DNA of 64,000 bases from an uncultured Halobacteriovorax sp. (GTDB lineage Bacteria > Bdellovibrionota > Bacteriovoracia > Bacteriovoracales > Bacteriovoracaceae): the NCBI GenBank assembly GCA_913061265.1, contig CAJXVS010000006.1:1-64000 (forward strand), written 5' to 3'. Positions 1 to 12,000 of this stretch are shown piece after piece (the first letter of the stretch is position 1; each line of letters starts with the position of its first letter). The translations under genes and the position numbers were made by a program. The notes beneath the pieces were generated by a model that ran no database searches, was not told the origin of the DNA, and saw only the letters and a program-made list of their open reading frames with translations.

Positions 1-3000
1 TGCTTAAAGTAAACTCAGGGTTTCCTGTAACAGTGATGACTTCATTATGAACCATAACGATATCAATCACGTCAGGGTTATTATGCGGGCCATCTCCAGA
101 AGTTGAAGAGATATTAGTGATGCTAGGCTCGCTCGTATCGATCACAATATTATTTTGATCTGATAATGAATCAGTTGATCCGTTATCAGGAGTGTTTAAA
201 TCTAAAAGGTTTCCAGCAGGGTCAACCATAGTGGCGCCGCCAACTAAGCTGATAAGTTCTGCATTAGCATAACCTAGATCAGTTGAGTTATGACCATCAG
301 CCACTGTGTATTCAAAAGTAAGAGAAGTTGATCCTGATCCTGAAGTAAAAACGGCCTTGCCAACATCGAGAGTAAACTCAGGATTTCCCGTTACCGTAAT
401 ATCTTCAGTCGCAGTCATCACAATAGTGACAACATCAGGATTATTATGAGGTCCATCCCCTGTCGTCGTTGTTACGTTTGAAATGGTAGGCTCTAAAGTA
501 TCAATCGTAATATTATTTTGATCTGAAAGTGAATCAGTTGATCCATTATCAGGAGTATTAAGATCTAATAAGTTATCAGCAATATCGCGCATAGTGGCGC
601 CGCCAACAAGAGTAATAAGTTCTGCGTTAGCATAACCTAAGTTAGTGGCGTTATGACCATCAAGAACAGTGTACTGAAAAGTTAGGCTCGTCGAAGCTGA
701 TCCAGAAGTATAAACCGCCTTACCAACATCAAGAGTAAATTCAGGGTTCCCTGTAATTGAAACTGCTTCAGAGAGAGTAAAAACAATATCTAAAACATCA
801 GGGTTATTATGAGGCCCGTCTCCAGAGATTGTTGTAACATTTGTTACTGTCGGCTCTACCGTATCAATAACAATCGCCTTCTGATCTGAAAGAGAGTTTG
901 TCGAGCCATTATCTGGCGTATCAAGAACAAGAGGATTTGCCCCACTATCAACAATCGTTGAACCACCAGCGTGAGTGACAAGTTCGGCGTTAGAATAACC
1001 TAGATCACCCGTATTTTCTCCGTCACTAATCGTGTACTGAAAAGTTAAAACTGAAGAGGTTGATCCACTTGTATAAATAGCTTTACCACCAGTGTTTAAA
1101 GTAAACTCTGGGTTTCCTGTTACTGAGACCGCTTCACTCATAGTGAAAACAATATCGATAATATCAGGATTATTATAAGCGCCATCATTAGTGCTTGAAC
1201 TTATATTAGTCACTTCTGGTGGCGCGGTATCAATAATAATCTGTTGATCAAAAGAAATTGAATCTCCGCCAGTAAGCGGAGTATCTAAAGTTAAAGCAGC
1301 ATCATTGGTGGCCACATCTTTAATAGTCGCCCCTGCTAAGCTAAGGGCCGTAGTACTTGTATAATCAAGATCCGTTGTTGTATGCCCGGCCCCCACTGTA
1401 TAATCAAAAGTAAGAGTGCTTGTTCCTGACCCACTTGTAAAACTAACGATAGCATCCGTCGTTCCTGTCTCAAGAGTGATCACAGGATTTCCGCCCGCTA
1501 CAACAACTCTTTCAGAGAAGACAACTCTAACAGGAATAACTTCAAGGTTTGTATAAGTGCCGTTGTTCTTATCAACATTAACTTCAGCAACCGTTGGATC
1601 CGTTGTATCAATATCAATAGTTAAATCATCTGAGATAGAGTTAGCTAGGCCTGGATTGACAAGAGCAAGGTTAGCGGCGTTTCCGGCCGGATCCCCAATT
1701 GAGCCTGTTCCCACACTTAAAGGGCTTACAAGAATATAATCAAGAACATCTTGGTTCTCGTTTGCTGCCACTGTGTATCTAAAAGTTAAAGTATCAGTTC
1801 CTGTTCCGCTTGAATAACTAACAGCAAGTCCAGCTCCGATATTCAAAGTAATAACCGGAGTAAAGGTCACATCAACTGGCTCCGTAAAATCAACTAAGAT
1901 ATCAATCACTGTTCCTTCTGGGTACTCACCAGTTCCCGTGGTTGATTTAACTTCAGAGACCGTTGGATGAACTGTATCAATAACAATGGCCTTCTGCTCG
2001 CTTAGTGAGTTACCAGAAGTATTATCAGGTGTATTAAGGTCTAAAAGATTATCCCCAGCGTCTCTCATCGTGGCGCCGCCAACAAGAGTGACGAGTTCTG
2101 CATCAAGATAACCAAGGTCTGTATCATTATGACCATCAACAACCGTGTACTGAAAAGTAAGTAGAGTTGAAGGAGAGCCAGAAGTATAAACGGCCTTTCC
2201 AACATCTAATGTAAACTCAGGAGTTCCCGTTACTGAAACAGGCTCTGAGATGGTAAAGACAATATCGATAATAGAGGTATCATTATAAGCGCCATCATCT
2301 GTGCTTGAAGAAACATTAGTTATTGTAGGTTCAGTAGTATCAATAACAAGGGCCCTTCTATCTGAAAGAGAGTTACCACTTAGATTATCAGGGGTATCAA
2401 GAACAGCATCATTTGTTCCTGGGTCTTTTAAAGATCCGCCAGCTAGGTTGATCACAGCGGCGTTTGAGTAACTAAGATCAGTCGTGTTCTCTCCATCACT
2501 AATTGTGTATTGAAAGGTAAGGGCCGCTGATCCAGATCCACTTGTATAAACAGCTTTTCCAGTAGTGTTTAAAGTAAGCTCTGGGTTTCCTGTTACGGTT
2601 ATTAATTCATTAAAAGTAATAACAACATCAATAATGTCTGGATTATTATAAGTTCCATCATCAGTAGAAGAATCAATATTTGAGACAGTAGGTTCAGTCG
2701 TATCAACAATGATGGCGTTTTGATCACTAAGGGAATTACCACTTAGATTATCAGGAGTATTAAGATCAAGTAGGTTTCCAGCAGGGTCAACTAGAGTTGA
2801 TCCACCAGCAAGAACCACAAGTTCAGCGTTAGCATAACTTAGATCCGTTGAATCTTCCCCATCACTAACAGTGTATTGATAAGTAAGAATGGTTGAACCA
2901 GATCCAGAAGTATAGACGGCCTTTCCTCCCGTATCTAAAGTAAACTCTGGGTTTCCAGTAACAGTGATCACTTCATCATGAGTCATAACAACGTCGATGA

Positions 3001-6000
3001 CTTCAGGGTTCGTAAAAGGCCCGTCCCCTGTTGAAGAAGAAATATTTGTAATAGCAGGCTCGTCTGTATCGATCACAATATTATGTTGATCTGATAGAGA
3101 ATTAGTTGATCCATTATCTGGCGTATCTAATAAAAGAGAGTTTCCAGCAGGGTCAACAAGAGTTGATCCGCCTGCAAGAACGACTAGCTCCGCGTTTGCA
3201 TAACTTAGGTCAGTTGAATCTTCCCCGTCAGCAATCGTGTATTGATAGCCAAGAGTATTCGTTCCTGATCCACTTACATAAACAGCTTTTCCACCCGTGC
3301 TTAAAGTAAACTCAGGGTTTCCTGTAACAGTGATGACTTCATTATGAACCATGACGATATCAATCACGTCAGGGTTGTTATGCGGGCCATCTCCAGAGGT
3401 TGAAGAGATATTAGTGATGCTTGGCTCGCTCGTATCGATCACAATATTATTTTGATCTGATAAGGAATCAGTTGATCCGTTATCAGGAGTGTTTAAATCT
3501 AAAAGGTTTCCAGCAGGATCAACCATAGTGGCGCCGCCAACTAAGGTGATAAGTTCTGCATTAGCATAACCTAGATCCGTTGAGTTATGACCATCAGCTA
3601 CAGTGTACTCAAAAGTTAAACTTGTACTTCCTGATCCACTTGCGTAGATGGCCTTACCAACACTTAGGGTAAACTCAGGATTTCCCGTTACCGTAATATC
3701 TTCAGTCGCTGTCATAACAACTGTTACAACATCAGGATTATTATGAGGTCCATCCCCTGTCGTCGTTGTTACGTTAGAAATGGTAGGCTCTAAAGTATCA
3801 ATCGTAATATTGTTTTGATCTGAAAGTGAATCAGTAGATCCATTATCAGGAGTATTAAGATCAAGAAGGTTCTCTCCAGCGTCAATAATAGTAGCGCCGC
3901 CAACAAGAGTGATTAACTCTGCATTTGCATAACCTAAGTTCGTAGCGTTTTGCCCATCAAGAACAGTGTACTGAAAAGTTAGGCTAGTCGATGTAGATCC
4001 AGAAGTATAAACCGCTTTTCCAACATCAAGAGTAAACTCTGGGTTACCCGTAACTGAGACTGCTTCAGAGATAGTGAAAACAATATCTAAAACATCCGGA
4101 TTATTATGAGGACCATTTCCTGAAGTCGTCGTTACATTTGTTACTGTAGGTTCTACCGTATCAATAACAATCGCTTTTTGATCAGAGAGTGAGTTTCCAC
4201 TTAGATTATCTGGTGTCGCTGTATCAAGGTTATTTAAACTCACATCTTGAATAGACCCGCCGGCCATAACAACCACTTCAGCATCAGAGTAACCTAGATC
4301 AGTTGTATTCTCTCCATCACTAACCGTGTATTGAAAGGTTAAGAGAGTCGAGGCCGAACCACTAGTATAGACCGCTTTCCCGCCAGTATTTAAAGTAAAC
4401 TCAGGATTTCCAGTGACTGAGACCGCTTCGTTAATAGTGAAGACAATGTCAATGATATCAGGATTATTATAAGTATTATCTGATGAGCTTGAACTAATAT
4501 TTGTCACTTCTGGAGGAAGAGTATCAATCTCAATTTGTTGATCAAAAGAAATTGAATTCGTCCCTGTAAGTGGAGTGTCTAAGGTTAAAGTAGCGTCGTT
4601 AGTGGCGATATCTTTAATAGTCGCCCCTACTATGCTTAAGGCCGTAGTATTAATATAATCAAGATCACTAGTTCCCTGCCCAGCTCCAACTGTATAATTA
4701 AAAGTTAAGGTGCTCGTTCCTGATCCAGACGTAAAGCTCACGTTTACATCAGTCGCTCCCGTCTCTAGAGTGATCACTGGATTTGCAGCCGCTACTACAA
4801 CAGGTTCAGAGAAGACAACTCTAATAGGAATCAATTCAGCAAGAGTATAAGCGCCATCATTCTTATCAGCATTAACTTCAGAAACTGTTGGCGCCGTTGT
4901 ATCAATATCAATAGTTAGATCATCTGAAATTGAATTAAGCGCACCAGGAGCAGCAAGTGTTAAGCTTGAAGCGTTCCCAGCCGGATCATCAATTGATCCT
5001 AGATTTAAAGTAAGGCCTGCTGCCGTATAATCTAGAACATCTTGATTATGCCCGGCCTGAACTGTGTATCTAAAAGTTAAAGTATCTGTTCCTGATCCAC
5101 TTGAATAACTAACAGCGTATCCAGCACCTAGGTTAAGCGTAATAGCTGGAGTTCCAGAGACAACAACAGGCTCATTGAAATCAACTAAGACATCAATCTC
5201 CGTTCCCTGTGGATACTCCCCTGTTCCTGTTGTTGACTTAACTTCAGAGATAAAAGGATGGGCGGTATCAATGACGATATCTTTTTGATCTGATAGAGAA
5301 TTAGTCGATCCATTATCAGGAGTGTTGAGATCTAAAAGGTTATCTCCGGGGTCACGCATAGTAGCGCCGCCAACGAGAGTGATTAATTCAGCATTTAAAT
5401 AACCAAGTTCAGTATCATTATCTCCATCAGAGATGGTGTAGTTAAAAGTTAATAAAGTCGTTCCTGATCCTGAAGTGAAGACTGCCTTACCAACATCAAG
5501 AGTAAATTCAGGGTTACCCGTAACAGTAATATTCTCTGAGGCCGTCATGATAATTTCAATAACAGAAGTATCATTAAAGGCGATATCATTATTAGATGAA
5601 GTTACGTTAGTGATCGTAGGCTCTAGAGTATCAATAACGATATCTCTATTATCCCCTAGTGAGTTTGTCGAAGCGTCATCAGGAGTATCAAGAAGAGCAT
5701 CATTTGTTCCAGGATCTTTTAAGCTCCCACCAGCAAGGTTGATAACAGCAGCGTTTGCATAACTTAGGTCTGTATCATTATGACCATCAAGAACCGTGTA
5801 TTGAAAGGTAAGAGCGTTTGATCCAGATCCACTTGTATAAACTGCTTTACCAACATCAAGAGTTAACTCTGGGTTATTAACAACGGTGATGACTTCATTA
5901 AAGTTAATCACAACATCGATGATATCTGGATTATTATAAGTTCCATCATCTGTAGAAGAATCAACACTTGTTACAAAAGGCTCTGCTGTATCGATCACAA

Positions 6001-9000
6001 TCTGTCTATTATCTGAAAGAGAGTTTCCGCTTAGGTTATCTGGCGTATCAAGAACCAGTGAGTTATCACCTGGGTCTCTTAGAGTCCCTCCAGCAAGAGC
6101 AACCACGGCAGCATTAGAATAACCAAGATCAGTTGAATTCTCACCGTCTGCGATTGTGTATTGAAAGGTCAAAAGAGTTGAACCAGATCCACTTGTAAAG
6201 ATGGCCTTCCCGCCAGTATCTAAAGTAAGTTCAGGGTTACCAGTCACTGTAATCACTTCATCAGCTGTTATAACAACGTCGATAATAGAAGGATTCGTAA
6301 AGGTTCCATCCCCTGTACTTGAATCAACATCAGTAATTAAAGGCTCTCTTGTATCAACAACAACTGAAGCTTGATCACTAAGAGAGTTACCACTTAAATT
6401 ATCTGGCGTATTAAGATTAAGAAGGTTTCCAGCCGGGTCAACAAGAGTTGATCCACCAGCAAGAACGACAAGTTCAGCGTTCCCATAACCTAGATCAGTT
6501 GTATTCTCTCCATCAGAGATCGTGTATTGATAAGTAAGAAGAGTTGATCCAGATCCACTTGTATAAATAGCTTTTCCGCCTGTATCTAAAGTAAATTCAG
6601 GGTTCCCAGTAACTGTGATCACTTCATCATGAGTCATGACTACTTCAATCACATCAGGGTTATTATAAGTTCCCGTTAACGGATTAGAGGTAACGTTTGT
6701 AATAGTAGGCTCTACTGTATCGATAACAATTTGATTTTGATCTGATAATGAGTTGCCACTTAAGTTATCAGGAGTGTCTAATAAAAGATTATTTCCAGCA
6801 GGATCTTGTAATGTAGCACCACCAGCGAGAACAACAAGCTCAGCATCAGAATAACTTAGATCTAATGAGTTCTCTCCATCAGCAACTGTGTACTGATACC
6901 CAAGAGTATTGCTTCCAGACCCACTGACATAAACGGCTTTTCCACCCGTGCTTAAAGTAAACTCAGGAGTTCCAGAGACGAAGATGGATTCATTATGAAC
7001 CATGACGATATCAATAACGTCAGGGTTATTATGTGGTCCATTTCCAGAAGTTGAAGAAATATTCGTAATGCTAGGCTCAGCCGTATCAATCACAATCTGG
7101 TTTTGATCAGATAATGAATTAGTCGATCCATTATCTGGAGTCGCTAAGACAGTTACGTTAGTAGCGTCGTCTAGAATAGTCCCGCCAGCTAAGTTAACCA
7201 CTTCAGCGTTAGAATAACCTAGATCCGTACTATTTTCTCCATCAGTAACTGTGTACTGAAAAGTAAGAAGAGTGCTTGTCGTTCCACTTGTGTAAATAGC
7301 TTTTCCGCCAGTACTAAGAGTAAATTCAGGGTTACCCGTAACTGAAACGGCTTCAGAGAGAGTGAAGACAATGTCTAAGACATCCGGGTTATTAAAAGGC
7401 CCATCTCCAGTGCTTGAAGAGACGTTCGTAATAGTAGGTTCAGTTGTATCAATGACAATTTGCTGATTATCAGAGATTGAATTCGTTGCAAGAGGTGCTG
7501 CTAGAGTTCTATCAGCATTATTCGTCGCAACGTCTCTTATAAGACCAGTAGTATTAAGGCCAAGAGAGCTCATGTTCACATAATCAAGGTCAGTATTATT
7601 ATCCCCATCAACGACGGTGTATCTAAAGGTAAGCGTATCAGTAGTTGTTCCAGAGAAATAAGCAACCGCTCTATCACTCGATCCATTTTCTAAAGTAAGC
7701 TCTGGCGAGTTCGTCACAGAGACGCTCTCAGAGAACTCAACCAAGATATCAATAACAACCCCGTCTTTATAGTTGCCATCAGGCTTGGTTGATCTTACTT
7801 GGTTAACAGTAGGGTCCGTTGTATCAATATTGATTCTTTGATTATCAGAGATTGAATTCGCCGCCGTAGGCGCTGCAATCGTCGTAAGATCTAAAGAGTT
7901 AGTAGAAGCATCTTGAATACTTCCCCCATTAAAATTAAGAGGCGATGCCGCTATATAATCAAGATCCGCATTATCTTGCCCTGCTGCCACTGTGTATCTA
8001 AAGGTTAGAGTATCAGTGCTTGTTCCAGAGAAATAATTAACATTGATGTCTGTTCCAGATAAATTATCAAGGGTAAGAACAGGGGTTCCACTTACAAAAA
8101 CAGATTCAGTGATAAGAACATGAATGTCGATGACTTCACCAATAGTATAATCCCCATCAGCTTTATCGGCCCTAATCTCAGTCACTTCAGGTGGCGCTGT
8201 ATCAATTACGATCTGCTTATCATCAGAGATAGAATTAAAGAGACCAGGCCCGACTAAAGTGAGAGTTGAAGGATTATCGGCAATATCATTAATAGTTCCT
8301 GTTCCAAGAACAAGAGAGCCTGTGTTTTGATAATCAAGATCGGTACTAGCGTCACCAAAGGTAACCGTGTATCTAAAGGTTAAAGTGTCAGTTCCAGAAC
8401 CACTAGTATAACTAACCGCCCTTCCACCAATTGAATTCTCTAAAGTGATAATAGGATTATTAGTAACAGAGACTGCTTCACTCCATACCACTAAGATATC
8501 GATCTCTTCCCCAGTAGTATAAGCGCCGTTATCTTTATTAGTTTTAACTTCGCTTACTGTGGCAGGAATTGTATCAATATCAATGGCCTTATCATCACTG
8601 ATTGAATTAGGTGCATTGGGGGCCACTAAGGTTAGGATTCCATCTCGAGTCGCTAAATCTTTAATCGTAGAGCCACCAGCTTGAACTAATGAATTAGTCG
8701 CCGCGTAGTCTAAGTCATCATTATTTTCAGAAACAACTGTATATCTAAAGGTAAGAGTGTCTGAGTTAGATCCACTTGTGTAGTTAACAGCAACATCAGC
8801 TCCCGTAGTATTTGTTAGAGTTAACTGAGGCGTTCCAGAGACGACAACAACTTCATCCCAAACAACTTGAATGTCGATGACCTCTCCAGCTCTATAAGAG
8901 CCATCATCTTTTAAGGTAGCAACTTCCGTAACTTCAGGATCTTTTGTATCAACCACAATAGCGGCGTCATTTGATATAGACCCGGCCGCTCCAGGAACCG

Positions 9001-12000
9001 CTAAGGCACCAGCGAAGACAAGTCCGTTCGTCGCCCTATCATCAATCCCGCCCGTATTAGCAACGAGTGAATTCGTATCAACATAATCAAGATCAGGTGA
9101 GTTCTGAGTTAAAGCAATTGTATAATTAAAGGTTAGAGTCGCTGTTCCTGATCCACTTGTATAATTAACAGCAAAGTCAGCAGCGCCAATATTATCTAAG
9201 CTTAAAAGAGGAGTGTTCGTTACGTTTACGATCTCATCAAACTTAACTAAGATCTCCATCATCTCAGGGTTGGTATAATACCCATCAGTTGGAGTCGGCT
9301 CTATAACATCAACGCCCGTTACTGTAGGAGCCGTTGTATCAACAAAGATTTCTTGATTATCAGAGATTGAATTTAAGGCCCCAGGAGCCACAAGAGTTAG
9401 ATCAGCATCATTAGTAGCAAGATCTTCAATATCTCCGCCGCTTAAAGCAAGAGAAGTCGTCGCCGCATAATCAAGGTCAGGGTTATTTTCATTAGCACCA
9501 ATAGTGTATCTAAAAGTAAGAGTGCTGGTTCCTGTTCCTGAGAAGTAATCAACGCTAAAGTCAGGGTTACCAATATTATTAAGAGTGATCACAGGAGTGT
9601 TTGTTATATTAACGGCCTCAGACATCTTAACTCTAATATCCATGACCTCCCCTGCTTTATAGAATCCATCTATTGGTGTCGGCTCAACTACGTCGACTTC
9701 AGTCACTGTAGGAGTGATCGTATCAACCACAATCTCTTGATTATCAGAGATTGAATTTAATGTATTATGAGCAGCAAGGGCGCCTGCGAAGACAAGGTCA
9801 TTACTCGCTCTATCAGCAATACTTCCCGCATTAGCTGTTAATGAATTGGTATCAACATAATCAAGATCAGTTGTATTTTGTCCCGCTGCAACTGTGTAGT
9901 TAAAATCTAAGGTCGTACTGCCAGAACCAGAAGTATAATTAACAGTGAAGTCAGCCCCTAAGTCATCATCTAAAAGAATCTGAGGAAAGCCAGTTACATT
10001 AACAATCTCAGAGAAGACAATCCTAATGGGGATTAACTTCGCTTCATTATAGTAACCATCATTAACAGGAGATCTCACTTCAACAACAGTAGGCGGAACT
10101 GAATCGATCACAATATCTAGATCATCACTGATTGAGTTAGCAGCATTAGGAACCGCTAAGGCCCCAGCAACCACAGCATCATTAGAAGCGCGATCTTCAA
10201 TATCTCCGCCATTTAAGACAAGAGCATTAGTATCTTCATAATCAAGATCATTTGTATTATCACCTATTGAAATCGTATATCTAAAAGTTAAGGTATTCGT
10301 TCCTGATCCGCTTGAATAATTAACAGCGAGATCAGCATTAGGTCCTGCCATATTAAGAGTAATCTGCGGCGTTCCTGAAACATTAACAATCTCATCCCAA
10401 ACAACGGTAATATCAACATCATCCCCAGCTTTATAAAAGCCAGTCCCCGTTGGTGAAGTTACCTCAGTAACAAGAGGCTCTTTTGTATCAACAGCTATCG
10501 TTTGATTATCTGAGATTGAATTAAGAGCACCAGGAGCGGCGAGAGTTCTCGTGGCGTCATTAGTTGCAAAATCTTCAACGTCACCAACACTAAAAGCTGT
10601 CGTGTTCTCATAATCAAGATCTGGATTATTATCACCATCACTAATTGTGTAATTAAAAGTTAAGGTTTGATTATCCACAGAGATGCTTGAATAAGTAACT
10701 GCTGTATCAGCATTAGGACCATCCATATTAAGAGTGATCTCTGGAGTTCCAGCATTAACAACAACCGCCTCACTCATCTTAACTCTAATCGCGATGACTT
10801 CAGGGTTTGTATAAAAGCCATCCGTCGGCGCAGGCTCTACGGCGTCAACACTTGATACTGTTGGTGCAACTGTATCGATAATAAAGGTCGCGTTATCAGA
10901 GATTGAATTAAACCCAGATCCACCAGCTCCAATCACAGGAAGAGTTGGTATCCCATCATTCGCAGCTTGGTCACGAATATTAGCGCCATTAAGATTTAAT
11001 GAAGTCGTGCTTACATACTCTAAAGCTGTTGAGTTCTCTCCAGCACTAACAGTGTATCTAAAAGTTAAAGTCGCAGATCCTGATCCACTTGTATAATTAA
11101 CAACCGGATTAGTTCCACTTTGATTTTCTAAAGTAATATTTGGAATGCCACTAGTAACATAAACCTTCTCATCCCATTCAACGTAGATATCAAGGATTTT
11201 TCCAGCATTATACTGATCAACCCCATGAGGGTTCGTTGAAACGGCAACCGCCCTTACATTATTAACACTAGGAATCCCAACATCTTTACGAAGTTGAAAA
11301 CCATTAGCCCCGCCAATTGGATTCTCAACAGGAGCATTTCCTAACTCATCAACATGAGTGACGATGATATTAAAATCCCAAAAAGCGTCAAAGGCACCAT
11401 CAAGGGCCGAGTCTTGTAGACAACCAGCAGGAAGACCAGGACCTACTGAACAATTTGGAGAGAGGTCAATACTTCTTGAATAAGTTCCATCAGAACAATT
11501 GGCGCTAAAAGATTTTGTGGTTCCAAGACGATCCCTAACAAAGATCTGAACATCATCAGTACCAGCGCCAACAACAGTATCAGGCCAGCACGTTCCACTA
11601 ATGGGATAGGCAGCAAAATTATCTTGATTGATCCATTCATCTCTAGTGTCTGGAGCATCGTTAGAAAGATCAACAGGATTTACGACAGCAAGTTCAGGTT
11701 GCCTAACTCTTGTTGTGATATCAACTTGAGCAAGACTTGTTTGAACTGAAACATTTCCCGTTCCATTATCGTAATCAAAGTTAAGTGTTTCTTGAATAGA
11801 TGAAGAAACATAAGCAGTCGGTGAGTATTGAACAGTAAGTGTACAACTCCCTCCGCCAGCAATTGACCCTAAGGCCGCGCACGATCCATCAGCATCAACA
11901 ATTGAATCAATAGGACTTGAGTTTGTTCCCGTTCCACCAGCGTCACGCCCATCCCCGTCTCCAGGAAATCCACCAGCGTAAATAAAAGGAGCTGCAATGG

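Larger units (their letters stand above)
1..11240 (-). repeat. array of ~30 Ig-like coding repeats, ~365-385 bp
   Basis: Units recur every 360-385 bp. Each contains, in protein order, a YTV-DG segment, a TPDN segment, SLSDQ, an I(V/T)IDT core, a TSSTxDGxxNNPDVI segment and VTGNPEFTL. The IDT core is encoded near 136, 507, 870, 1230, 1607, 1975, 2337, 2700, 3068, 3437, 3798, 4160, 4520, 4898, 5268, 5630, 5990, 6352, 6718, 7084, 7447, 7822, 8200, 8571, 8945, 9338, 9720, 10106, 10485 and 10873. Units below 7 kb are more alike than those above 7.4 kb, suggesting recent amplification toward the C-terminus. Confidence 0.9.

Noticed and set aside
1-11240. CRISPR-like periodic repeat pattern
   Set aside because: Units are about 365 bp, in one open frame, with no short palindromic repeats and no spacers; it is a coding repeat array.
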